From Gamarada debralockiae (Eukaryota; Ascomycota; Leotiomycetes; Helotiales; Hyphodiscaceae): DNA of 64,000 nt. How positions within the stretch are numbered: position 1 is the stretch's first letter; each line of letters starts with the position of its first letter. Under the pieces are notes generated by a model. The model was given only the letters and a program-made list of their open reading frames with translations, had not been told where the DNA came from and searched no databases. The DNA lies in the NCBI GenBank assembly GCA_002803225.1, contig NXFV01001469.1, forward strand, positions 36,188 through 100,187. Direction: 5' to 3'. This document shows positions 53,624-64,000 of the stretch, one piece after another. The translations under genes and the position numbers were made by a program.

Positions 53624-54524
53624 ATGGCACCATCAGCTATCGCAACTGCAACCGAGAGTCCTGTCTCTGTCTCCTCAAAAACCTCGCTGAGCTCAGAAAA
53701 TCAAGATGTCTCCATAACCTTGAACTATTTGAAGTGTCCTGGCCCAGGAGGTCTCGCACCAATCGATTCCGGTATTCCTAAATCGGAGAGACGCTTCGCC
53801 AAGCGAGATGACATGAGAGGTTCACAATGTGGTTATCAAAGATATCCGCGGCAGAGAGAAAGACTTCACATAGAACGTTCAAGGCTTCCAATACCTTCAG
53901 CATGAAATCGAAGGGGTTACGAATTGGACGGACGCAAAGCAGAGTCATGAGACAATTTCCAATCTGCAGCTGAAGAATTGGTGAAGAAAATGTATCAATC
54001 ATCACTGTTTATTTAAACTATACTGACTTCATACTCCAGTACTGGTACCTCCAAGACAGTCGTGTACCTCCAATGCCGAAGGAGCGTCAATGAGCACCAT
54101 GCAATCACATTCACACGGAGTCCATACAGACTTGACCAGAGCATCTTGTCGATACCTCCTGAAGAACGTCGTTCCCGACGATGAAGAAGTTGAGGGTCTT
54201 CTCAACTGCCGGTTCATGGTGGTAAATGTGTGGCGACCCATTAAGCAGATTTGCAGAGACCCTGTTGGGGTCTGCGATTGGAAATCTGTCGATCCCACCA
54301 ACGATATCTATAATAACCGTAGAGTGACCTCCGAAGGAGTCATGGAGTTTGGAGTACCCATTTTCAGTGAAAAACATGAATGGTATTACCTGAGTAGACA
54401 ACGACCCGATGAGCCGCTGTTGTTCGAGCAGCTGGACAGCAATCACAATAGCAGTATTATTATCCTTCACTCTGCATTCGTGGGCCCGAAGTATGCGGAT
54501 TTTTCCACTAAGAGAGAGCATTGA
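53624..54524 (+). pseudogene. CmcJ/NvfI-family oxygenase-like gene (AsaB type), decayed
   Basis: From the ATG at 53624 the frame reads MAPSAIATATESPV and ITLNYLKCPGPGG. A one-base-type shift then moves the family block VVIKDIRGREKDFTLNVQGF into another frame. The middle has stop codons. The C-terminal half is open again from about 54090: GVHTDLTRASCRYLL, LLNCRFMVVNVWRPIKQI, HEWYYLSRQRPDEPLLFEQL and ILHSAFVGPKY. These match the family's VHxDQS, FxxINVWRPI, WYYxxxQxPDE and PHSAF blocks, in order. The break near 53815 and stops between about 53945 and 54030 make a complete product unlikely. Members act in secondary-metabolite pathways. Confidence 0.7.
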
Positions 54525-55336
54525 GGTGAAGTTCTTTGCTTTCTTCGCTGAGGAGTAGATTCGAGGAAGTGGGGGAAAAGTAGATTGCTTAACTAGGGCA
54601 AGGGTTATGCAGGAGTCAGTCAATAATTTTTCCATTTCTGTATTCATAGACGTTATTTAAATCTCGGAGCTGCTGATCTTGAACTCAAGTCTGAATACAG
54701 TGTGATGGTGTCCTACTTCGTCTCACTCCAAACAAACATCAACAAACTTGGCCAAGCAGCCGAGCTTCCATCTTGCATCATGCATGTCTATTTGCAACAG
54801 CTGGTGGTTAAACCTGAATGCTAGCCTGCACAAAATCTGTTTCTGTTCAGAAAAGTGAGCAAGGCTGCTTTATCGGCAATTCTAGGTGAGGTAAGGTAAG
54901 TAGGTGAGGCGAAGGTGGGAAGCAAGTAAGCAGTGGTAAGCAATAGTTGGATAGCGGCAGAATTAGCCTGCGTATGTATTGAGAGGCTATTTTAGCGCCT
55001 AAATGGGCTCGTTATCAGGTCTCCCAGACAGTATGCTTAATGAGGAGGAAGAATTCCAAGGGTTGCTGGCTGGGGATGATGGATGTTTCTCGATGTCGAA
55101 TTGGGAGGACGGGCTGGAGGAGATCTCTGTGTTCGGCAAGAGGAAGAGGGAGAGGTTATTTTCGGAGTCCGAGGAGGAGTGCAAGGTAGGTGAAGAGGGA
55201 CGTGATGGTGGATTGGGCAGGATGGTGCAGTAGGCCGAGGGTGGGCCGGTTGTGTGGAGGGAGATGGTGATGAGTGGGGAGTATTTGAGCTGGGAAAGCT
55301 CTTTGGAGAAACAAGAAAGCTATTCTGTATTGTTTG
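54525..55336. other. spacer, no supported gene
   Basis: Includes a plus-strand 76-residue acidic frame at 55003-55233 and an overlapping minus-strand frame; neither matches a family. Around 54,885-54,945 there is a run of GGTAAG/AGGTGAGG words. Confidence 0.4.
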
Positions 55337-56420
55337 TTAGCATCTGCCAGTTAGGTCATACAGAAGCTGTTTACCTTGTTCCTTGACAGCCCAGATGAAA
55401 TAAATGATTGTCTTGGTTGAACCTCCAAGCTTTTTGATCATGTCCAAATCCACACCAAAAGTAAAAGATGAGCCGCTTCCTCCTGTGATCAAGATCACTT
55501 TGTCTGCGTCGTTGGAGAAGTTAGGAATTGCGCCATAAGGTCTATCAATTGATGCTCGAAGACAAGATCCGGGATGTTGCATCGCGTGTTTGTGAAGGTC
55601 TTTTGTGAAGCCATCGTATGAGGCAACCACGAGCTCTAAAGAATGCAATATCGCTGCGGCGATCGTAAAAGGGTGAGTTTCGATAGGCCGAACCTTTAGA
55701 TCCAGAGAAAGCAATGTGTGCCTGGAGTTGCGCGATGAGGCGATTCGACGCAAGACGATTCTGGTTCCACCATGCGGCAGAGCAGTGATCGTTGCTCTAT
55801 TATCGTAGCTGTACCACAAGATCCTGCAGAGTCGAAGTTTGCGGTCAGGACTCCACATCGAGGCTGAAAAAATGGCAACGACTGTCTCCAAAGCAAATTC
55901 AGGACAGTGAAATCCAACATTGATCAAGATGAGCATATACATCGTAATATTTGTGATTTTTGTGATATAGAATACCTCGTAACGCATCTTCCGGATAATG
56001 ATTGTTTTGACGAGTACCACGAAAACTGCAGAGGCTGCAATCATCGAATGAATCCGTGGCTGCTCAATCAAAATGCCAGTGAAGTGTAATTTACTGAAAG
56101 ATTCGCACATTAAAGTGACGTGTAAGAAAACGTAGGTGACCGTTATGTATCCGCCGATTTGATGCAATGGGTTGAGGCGCTCATAGGAATATGCTATTAG
56201 GTATGCCAAGGGGGTGTTTTTGAGAGCCAGGAACGTGATAAAAGCAATGTTCGTAATTACCATCCTTTTTTCTGTCTGAGTGAATGTGCCGATTGCTGAT
56301 GAATAGGTTGTACTTACCAACCACAACGTTTTGCAATACCTATTAGAGATGACCAGTCAACACTCGTGACCGTCAGAGAGGTGTTGATGGCGAGATATAT
56401 CAGTACCAGACTGCATAGCC
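55337..56420 (-). pseudogene. ferric reductase (FRE / NADPH-oxidase superfamily), truncated and frame-damaged
   Basis: The minus strand carries the heme-binding membrane block: NTPLAYLIAYSYERLNPLHQ, GGYITVTYVFLHV and INVGFHCPEF hold His ligands. Then come the FAD block ETHPFTIAA and the NADPH block ILITGGSGSSFTFG. The frame closes at 55337 soon after YFIWAVKEQ, so the C-terminal NADPH region is missing. Near 55740-55680 the family sequence (RATPGTHCFLWI) lies in a neighbouring frame while both sides stay in the main frame, which means two opposite indels. The N-terminal extracellular part is not readable upstream, although a signal-peptide-like frame (MSQSSFLKFMPKLLI) starts at 57032. Intact members reduce extracellular Fe(III) at the plasma membrane. 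Confidence 0.75.
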
Positions 56421-58061
56421 AACAGACGTGAATCCAGGAGCTGGTTGATTTAGATGTACCGGATTGCTCTAATATGCCAGATCAGCATGGACCACATTGT
56501 TGTTCCGAGGCAACTTACCTAGAGACTCCAAGCTGAATTTTTACGAGACTTGATCCTTTTAGCTCCTTCGTGGCTTGCCTATTGTACGTGAATCGACTCC
56601 AATGAAATATCGTGAAGATGAAAATCAAGCTCGTGATCGAGAGCGCGTAATATACAGGGACTTCTTTGATTGGGCAGCTGTTGAAATGCCATCTGGCAGC
56701 TTGCGCCTTTTATTGCTACAATAGCCACTGCTGCCGCCGCGGCCGCAGTTCCATTTTTGGCTCCTCCATGAGCAATAAATGAAGAGTTAGATGTCATTGG
56801 GGTGTTCTAGGACATATTGGATGAATTTCTCTACGAAAAATTACTAGCATATCGAATTCAGGAGAGTTGGAGGAGAGATATAAGAGTCGCCTTCAATGCC
56901 ATTCCGGTCATGGTCTAATTGATACCTAATTGCTTTTACTACCGCTACTGGCGATGGAATCAAGACATGCGAACCTAATATGGATAATATTAAAAGCTTG
57001 GGCATGAATTTGAGGAAAGATGATTGAGACATCTGACTCTGATTCGGGTTCTTCCGAACGCCTGCCAAGAAAACCTTATCTAAATTGGCTTGTGGACTAT
57101 CGGATAACTAGGATTATTTGCATTTATTTTCCGGATCTGCAACGAGGCAGTGCTGTTGTTTCAATATGGATAAAAGCATCCTACCGCACTTGAGACAAGC
57201 GACGAACTGACAAACAGGCGGGCCTAGCAATGACTTCGCTCTGGATCTTGTTGATAGGCGCGCACTAATGTACAATTGAGCCGCAAGAAGTATGAAGTTT
57301 TTCGGCAGCTGGATAATATAAAATTTGACAAATGCAAGCCAGAGCAGGTGATCTCCATAAAATTCATCGACTTCGAATCTATGTGTACCTCTCCAAAACA
57401 TTATCTGCTGAGTAGTATCCAAATATATGAACAATCTGTCTGCCGGACCGTCTGAAGCGATCCGAATAGCATTGGATCATCGAAATCATCTTATAGTACT
57501 CGAGTGACAATACCGATGATACGCATAGTTTTTGTCGTGGCATGTGATCCAAGTCAATTAAAAATTCGTGGCGAGTATGTCGAGAACGGTGTTCCCCAAG
57601 ATCCATGAGTCTGACAGTTTGATGGATTGCGCCAGCTAGTAAATGGTGTTTAAAATTTTATGCTGTGTTTCTGTCGAGGTAGTGGACGATAGTTGTAGAG
57701 TCGTCAATGTTGGGAAGGAACGAGATTGCATGGCCTCGGTAGTTGGCGGCTTATCCCATGCCAGTCCAGGGTTTCGATCAGATAAGGCAGCCTACAGTAC
57801 GAACTTGTCAGCGCATCTTACATGACCTATCATCGGAATTTTGATGAGCTTTATCCAACCGTCGAGCAGCCTATGAACAGAGGATAAATTGACAAACCGA
57901 GTCTGTCCAGTGAAATTTGACGAACCAGGTGATACCAAGGAAGCCTCTCGATCAATCTGGCACCATTTTGGCTCGAAGACTGACTTCTTTGGGAGGCACT
58001 TTTACCGTAAGAAGCGGCTGAGGTGACGCCAACACACGTCCATCGCTGTCTCTTCTCAATC
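56421..58061. other. spacer with unassigned minus-strand frames
   Basis: 56844-57032 (minus) begins with a hydrophobic leader and might be the lost first exon of the ferric reductase. 57114-57606 (minus) has two overlapping open frames (CVSSVLSLEYYKMISMI; YGDHLLWLAFVKFYIIQ) of unknown family, perhaps one decayed gene. Nothing firm. Confidence 0.35.
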
Positions 58062-58886
58062 ATGGCCCAAAAATCTCGAATCCGAGGACCACCAATCATC
58101 ATCTCTCCTCCACGTGCATCATACAACCCAGCAACCCTGATCTTCATCCATGACTACAACAATGTGGCATCTCAATTCAACTCCGATACGTCCAAACACC
58201 TGAATGTCGCCCATCACATCCACAAATCTCCCTCATTACAGCACCTCAAAATTATCATTCCGGAAGCCCTCCCATCCGCTCATCCTTCTGTCCCCGATAA
58301 TGTCTGGTACGACATACCCACCCCAGTGCCGAGCCCTGGTAACCCTAAGATGGCGGAATGGTTCGTTGAGTTTGCACACTCCGACAATAACGCCGAAGAT
58401 ATGGAAACGTCAATGGACTATTTCGAATCGCTCATCAAATCTGAAATTGCGGATGGGACCCCGGCAGGCAGAATCGTGTTCATGGGATTTAGTCAAGGAT
58501 CAAGTGTGCTAGGATTGTTCTTGCTCACGAGGAGGATTGCGGCTGACCTTGGGGCGGTGATTACGTACGCAGGGTTTCCAGCACTTGATTTGCAATCGGT
58601 ATTGAGGATGCAGCGAGAACATGGCTTGGAAGGGAGATGGAGCAAGGAGACGGTCTTATTTATGCTTCTCGGGAAGAAGGATGTGTTTATTACTTTTGAG
58701 ATTGCTCGGGCTTGGTGGAACCAACTTCAACGGTTTCGAAATCGTGGTCAAGGGATTGCGAGGATGGAGTGGAAGCTCATCGACGATGCAAGGCATTCTT
58801 TGAGCGATCGGGTCTGGCCGCATATCAGAGAGATTCTAGAGAGAGTGGTGCCCGTTGGAGACAAAGGACCATTGCACAAGTTGTGA
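58062..58886 (+). CDS. acyl-protein thioesterase / carboxylesterase-like alpha/beta hydrolase
   Basis: Single exon, 274 aa; I take the ATG at 58062 (context TCATGG) over an in-frame upstream codon. The nucleophile elbow GFSQGS places Ser144. Asp207 (GKKDVFIT) and His245 (DDARHSLSD) complete the triad. The fold starts with TLIFIHDYNN in place of the usual LHGxGD oxyanion motif. VWYDIPTP resembles the WFD region of acyl-protein thioesterases, and the length is slightly above the 220-240 typical of them. Members deacylate proteins or cleave lysophospholipids and small esters. No signal peptide, so probably cytosolic. Confidence 0.85.
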   Translation: MAQKSRIRGPPIIISPPRASYNPATLIFIHDYNNVASQFNSDTSKHLNVAHHIHKSPSLQHLKIIIPEALPSAHPSVPDNVWYDIPTPVPSPGNPKMAEWFVEFAHSDNNAEDMETSMDYFESLIKSEIADGTPAGRIVFMGFSQGSSVLGLFLLTRRIAADLGAVITYAGFPALDLQSVLRMQREHGLEGRWSKETVLFMLLGKKDVFITFEIARAWWNQLQRFRNRGQGIARMEWKLIDDARHSLSDRVWPHIREILERVVPVGDKGPLHKL

Positions 58887-61484
58887 GATGTACCAAATGC
58901 ACATTTCTTGATGTTTATCGTTCGGCGTGGTGGTATGAACTACCAGCCAGGAGTGAGGATTCACTGTCTTGTTCTCGGAGTGTTCCTGAGCAAAGCGTTC
59001 GGAAGACAGTCCATTAGCAAAAAAGGACAGAAAAATTGAAGCACCAATTGGCAATAGCCTCCTTTATGATCTGTGATGATATTTCGAATTAGCAGAAGAG
59101 ATGGATTAAAAGTATACATACCCCTTGAATTTGGAGGAGAAAGAACAACCTGACCAGTAGATGGTTCATTTATTTTGTCGCCGCACCAGAAATCTCATAG
59201 CCGGGAGGTTAGAACAACTAGCGCCTGGGTGTTACTCTTTTTGTCGTTCATCCAACGCCCTATCAGCTAACCCCAACAAGCCAACTCCATGAAGAGATAG
59301 CACGGTCTGCTAGGCAAGAACACCAGGGATACGCTCAGGTTTGGGTGTTGGTTATTATCAAGTTACGAGAGCAGCTCAGGCAGATCACTTAGCCAAGGTG
59401 CAAACACGTTCGCGTTGGCGGAGGAAAGAAAAATTCCTAATTTGAATTTATATCCTTCAACGGAGGGCTCTTTGAGTGAGTTGCCACTTGTTGGCGGCTC
59501 TTCACGGAAAAAGAATTATAAATGGAAAAACAAAACTCCTGCCTGACCCCATTTTCTTTGTGATAATGATACTACATAGTTGTGACAGTTCTGGCGAATG
59601 TCACCTGATCGTGCCTGGCCACGCGTGAGCCACGCGCCTTATGTGGGAGCCTAGCGTACTAGCGCGTCCTGGAGACATATTAGACTTCATGTACTTGCAG
59701 AACCTTTTCCTTCTCTCCTTAGCTTAGTATTTTCGTACAATATAGCACCATCTGCGTAGAGTCTTCAATGCGTGAGATTCCATTACGTAGAGCTGTCACA
59801 GATAGTAGGCAAGAAAATAAAGCCAGCTGGATGAAAACAAAGAGGTTGGTAGTGATATGTTCAATAACAGTGAAAGATTAGAGGATGAGTTGTCTTCCAC
59901 TTCGTTCTTTGAGCTGAGAATTCCCTCGACCACGTGACCGAATATGCCAAAATCGAAAGAGGGGCATCCCACCACAATATCTTAACATTGGTTTTTCGTT
60001 ATTTCAATTGTACCTAAATAATAACTTCCTCGTGACACCTCCCTTTAAGTTCACCATCGCTCATGCCAGTTTCGAAGGCTGGCTGCTCAATGTTTGGCAC
60101 TCCATGTTGAATCAGTCATCTTTTTGTGAGACTACCCAAAAGATTTGACAAGTCTAGGCCGTCTTACCTCTCCCATTTTCGGCATTCTTGTACATTTCTG
60201 CGGGTTACCAGTTGCACTTGAACGACTGCGGTCCGACGGGTCTCACAAAACCCCCAACCCGACCGGAACCGAAGCCGATTTTAGCTCCCTCTCGTTAAAG
60301 ATCACCTAACTACAGTAGTAATTTAACCTTTTAGCTTACCGAATACTGCCATTAAGGTCTGAAAATAGTAACGTGCCAAGATCCATTTCCGTCGTTGAAC
60401 CTGAGCTGAGCCGTGAAACCCTGAGCGCCCCTTGCCGAGCAAACTCTTTGTATCGGGGGTGGTGGGGGTTTGTATTTGGCGGCTCCGCCATTCTTCACCA
60501 ATCTAGACCCTTCTCCTCCGTCCACAACAATCTACATCACTCCCGGCAAGCTAAAAATCGGCAGATGCCAAGGCTGATCAAATGCATACAGTATTGCACG
60601 GGCCGCCCCGTTGCTGCATACCCCTGGCCAGCTCTGAGTCTCCTTCTAGACACAATCCATCCAGCCTCCATCCATCTTGAACCCCTATTCTCTGGCATTT
60701 TCCAAGCCAGACGGCCAATTCTGGCTTTGTACTACCGCATTCTGTTCTTGCTTTTTGCTCCCACTGGCGAAAGTCTGCCTTGGCGACGCACGTGTCTCAC
60801 AATATAAAATTGCGGCTAGCGCCCCGCGCCCGAGGTCCTCTCCGAATTTTTCAGCTTCAGCCCTCAGCGGTACTTGCTTTTCCGCGCACATTTGCAGAGG
60901 GCTTTTTGTTTGTGAATGGTCAAATATGCGAGACTTTCAAGTGAATTTTCGAAAGAGAAGACGTTGAAGAGTGATGAGGCAATGTTGTGATTGGGAACAT
61001 TCTTGAGAATCAGCGATCTTCCGCCTGAAAGATGGAGGATCGGCTTGGGCCTCTGAACGCTCGCCAGAGCTCGGCAAAGAGCATCTATTAGAGTCCATGG
61101 CTGGCGAGGCTTTTTTTTTCTTTTTCTCTACGAGCTACTCTCCGTGATACCTATAAGCGCCGTACTCCCAGCACGAGTGTGTTTCTACATATTGCCAGCC
61201 GAGAAAGTATTGGAAAGATACAATGTGGTCTATTGACAGCCTCTTTACCTGCACAATTGCCTGGTGAGCCGCGAGACATCGACGGCTCCGGGAAATTCCA
61301 GTCATAACTTCACTTATCCTAGACAATAAATGCGAGCTAAAATGCCGTGGCTTTCTCCAAAGACCGGCCAGGCACTCTGCAGCCTCGTGTAAACGATACT
61401 ATATACACTTGGGTGCCGTCACCATTGGGCGCTCTCACTTCGCAAGATAGCTCTTCAAGACCCACTGTTGCTCACGTCTTTGTC
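58887..61484. other. 2.6-kb spacer, no supported gene
   Basis: Only short frames on either strand. The last part (about 60,800-61,480) is probably promoter and 5' untranslated region of the next gene. An ATG at 61342 opens a 16-codon frame that could be an upstream ORF or a first exon. Confidence 0.4.
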
Positions 61485-64000
61485 ATGGCAAAGAAAGAGA
61501 AGGGAGTGGCGGTCCGTCCAATAAGTATGTACTCGATAACGTTCGCCATTTGAGCATCTCGGAATGTTAATTTAGATCAGGCCAACATAATCCGTGGAAA
61601 AGTCGATTTGGCTCTCGGAACCTGCAATTGCGAATCTACGGATTGGTCTCTGCCCTCATTGCCACCGTCGCACTCATCGCTATTCTAGAATATGTGAATA
61701 GAAGCCTACCAAATGGCTCGAAGTCTCGATATTCTCCCCCACTGCGTGTTCGCGACGCGCCGGAATCGGAGAAAGTTCCAGTCTTGGCCGCACGAGATTC
61801 CTCTCTGGTCTCCACTATGACTCCATCCCCGACCGCGTTTAGTACAGAGTTCTTCCTGCCTGCGACAATGACATCGACCATTACCGAGTCACAATGCCCA
61901 GCGCTTCCAGTCACCTGTGAATGTCCACAGGATGCCGAAATCCCGCAGTGCACATGCTCACCAGATCCATCAACTAGTTTTTGTACGTGCACGGTTAAGG
62001 AAGACCCTAACATAGACTCTGCAAGTCCTTACATCCGAGAGTGTGTCTGTCCCCCGGACTCCGCATGCAGAGGTTGTATATGTGCCGGCGCTGGGTCGTA
62101 TTATGAATCCTGCACGTGTCCCAGCGATCCGTATGCAGCAGGCTGCATTCTTAACCCCCGAGAAGCTGATTGTTCAGAATACTCATATTCTGAATGTGGA
62201 TGCTCCGTCTTCGAGGAGTTCTATTGTGGTTACATAGGGACCAGTTCGCAGTGCTCGGATCCAACTTCGACTCTTCAAGGTGTCGCCAGTTCGGTAATCA
62301 CCATATATCCAACGGTCACGGGTCCCGCAACAACTCCATACACTACCCTTACATCTCCAGCAAACAATACCTTCCTGACCGTTGTCACTTCAGTGGCTAG
62401 GAGCTTTGCAAACTCTTCCACGTCGTCGCTTAGCGTTTCAAACTCGATAGTAACCTCAGCAGAGCCAGCCTCCACAGCCGTTTTCGTGCCTACCCTATCG
62501 GCGATATCAAGTGTAGTGGAAGTACCTACCGTGGTTGCGGAGTCCCCCACCACCCTCAATTCACCGGTGTCTATAGCGGTTACCCCGCCGTCCTCTCCCA
62601 GCGCATCGCCAGCGTCTACCGTGGTTCAACCAGAGTCCGAAGGTTCAAGCACGGCGGGAGCGCCCACAGCAGTGCCAGTATCTTCTACTATTTCAAGTCC
62701 ACCCCAAACATCTACTGCTGTTTTGGTGCCATCGGCTACTTCGAACCCACTTGCAATATCTACTGGGATTAGTTTGGGTATTTCGGGGACTGCTCTAACT
62801 CTAAGCACTATTTCAATGCCAGGAAGTTCGACGTTAGGTTCTGGAGGTGTTATTTTAGGAACTTCGGCACCTTCAACGACTTTCACCTCCCCATTGAGAC
62901 CAGGAGGCATTGTACTTGTCTCTTCGTCTCTGGTACCAGCTACAAGTGGACGCGCCTCATACAGCGTGACTGCAGTCACATTTGTTCGAACAACCCTTGC
63001 TCCTTCCTCGTCCCTCATTACAGGTCCATCAGGAACAGTTTATACGGTCCCATCCGTTCTATTACTTCCCACTCTGGTACTCACGCCTGCCGTTCCAGCC
63101 ACTTCACCTATTTCATCTGGACCACTTACATCACCAGCCCCGACGATATCGTTGGCGCCAGCTACTCTGCCGGGTTCCTCTAGCCTGTCAGCCTCGGGTC
63201 CTGGTGTGAGCAGTGTCCTCGCGTCATCCAATCCAGTTATCTCTAATACCGGGCCGAGCGGATTGACAGCCCCAAATCCAGCTGTATCTGATGTTACTTC
63301 AAATACACCAGTATTAGCAAATCCCACTAACCCTGGCACTGAAGCTAGTGCGCTACCAGCGTCAAGTCCAATTGCCTCTGGCACTGGGTCGAGTCCCCTC
63401 ATATCACCTCTTTCAGCGGAAACCAGTCTTCTACCAAGTCCGATTGTTTCAGCCCTATCTTCAGGAGAACCTCCTCCTTCAGTAAACCCACTGGTGTCTG
63501 CTAGTCTAATGGGATCATCGCAATTAGGAAGCTCCGGATCAAGCTTGATGACGGATAATTCCGCAGGAGCATCCGCTACAACAAACTCAGCAGCACAACA
63601 TACGTCGAATTCCCAAGCAACGCCAGTATCTGAACAAAACGGAGCAACAAGCGTTTCATCTTCTGGTGTAGGAGGAGGAGGCGGCGGCGGCGGCGCCAGC
63701 ACGTCCGCACCAACCCCGACACCAAGCACGCTTCCAGTGAGAGTTACAATCTATTCTTGGCCAGTTTCAAAGACTGTTTTGGGTGGCTACATACCTGTTA
63801 TCCTTGCTCGATTGATTCATCTAGGATGGACTGCAATCCACGACCATCTCAATAAACATGAATTGCTTCATCAACTCAATGGGCAGTATGGCGCAGATAG
63901 CTCTATCTTGTTTGGCATGGGATCTACTCTGTGGTATATTTGGCCTGCATATGCTGCAGCTTGGCTTCTCACCCCCTTCGCATCAGAGTTGGTATATTTC
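61485..64000 (+). CDS. large DUF3433-like membrane protein with Cys-rich and Ser/Thr/Pro-rich ectodomain, 3' end outside window
   Basis: Exons 61485-61524 and 61581 to the window edge; more than 800 codons are open with no stop. I chose the ATG at 61485 because the frame is closed by TAA at 61338 and has no earlier ATG. A 56-bp intron (GTATGT donor, CAG acceptor) follows RPI. Residues about 30-50 form a membrane helix (LVSALIATVALIAILEYVN). Next is a Cys-rich segment (CECPQDAEIPQCTC, CVCPPDSACRGCIC, CTCPSDPYAAGC, CSEYSYSECGC) and then about 400 residues of Ser/Thr/Pro/Val repeats likely to be O-glycosylated, a run of nine Gly, and VTIYSWPVSKTVLGGYIPVI with further helices. The end resembles DUF3433. 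Function unknown; a cell-surface role is inferred. Confidence 0.72.

Noticed and set aside
60373..60967. Overlapping open frames near 60.4-61.0 kb
   Set aside because: Low-complexity, no ATG-based model with family support; probably untranslated leader DNA.
62275..63729. Long minus-strand frames antisense to the DUF3433-like gene
   Set aside because: Their Gly/Val/Glu-rich sequence is what the complement of a Ser/Thr/Pro-rich gene produces; the plus frame has a membrane helix and Cys pattern.
1..64000. CRISPR array, rRNA genes or phage genes
   Set aside because: No regularly spaced identical repeats with unique spacers, no rRNA-like sequence, and gene structure is eukaryotic throughout.

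Overview
The window comes from a filamentous ascomycete (Pezizomycotina). The genes have short GT-AG introns of about 45-110 bp. The families are fungal: Zn2Cys6 regulators, HET, Clr5, 2EXR, CmcJ-like, SUR7/PalI and ferric reductase. The centre holds a quinate-utilisation (qa/qut) cluster laid out as in Aspergillus and Neurospora. A Leotiomycete-like source is my guess and the sequence does not prove it.

Layout. 0.4-3.7 kb: bystin/Enp1 (minus) diverges from an FAD-dependent amine oxidase. 4.8-7.3 kb: two decayed genes on the minus strand, an organic-solute-transporter-alpha (DUF300) gene lacking its 5' end and a RutA-like flavin monooxygenase lacking its 3' end. 7.6-12.4 kb: a DUF3253 gene, a GATTCA-rich repeat block, and an aldo/keto reductase diverging from a Zn2Cys6 regulator. 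13.3-22.5 kb: a gene graveyard. It holds a Rab7-like GTPase remnant without its P-loop, a transposase tail, a broken HET gene, and a flavin monooxygenase pseudogene whose two pieces flank an intact Clr5-TPR gene.

22.6-38.1 kb: the quinate cluster. In order it contains 3-dehydroshikimate dehydratase (qutC/qa-4), a Gfo/Idh/MocA oxidoreductase (qutH-like), the quinate permease (qutD/qa-y), quinate/shikimate dehydrogenase (qutB/qa-3), the inositol-monophosphatase-like qutG/qa-x, the activator (qutA/qa-1F) and the AROM-like repressor (qutR/qa-1S). Imported quinate is oxidised by QutB, and dehydroshikimate is converted to protocatechuate by QutC. QutR and QutA provide off/on control. The catabolic dehydroquinase (qutE/qa-2) that links QutB to QutC is not in the window.

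39.2-44.5 kb: a predicted secreted isochorismatase-family hydrolase, a large-insert PRPP synthetase with a GC-AG intron, and a divergent XPG/Asteroid-like nuclease 164 bp away. 44.5-64 kb: repeat-rich spacers, including 17 exact-length 15-bp units, and several membrane proteins (a multipass protein, SUR7-like, and a DUF3433-like giant running off the end). There is also an acyl-protein-thioesterase-like hydrolase and three decayed accessory genes (2EXR, CmcJ-like, ferric reductase). Housekeeping and quinate genes are intact. Roughly nine accessory genes are visibly broken. Exon borders come from reading splice signals and family alignment by eye, without transcript data.
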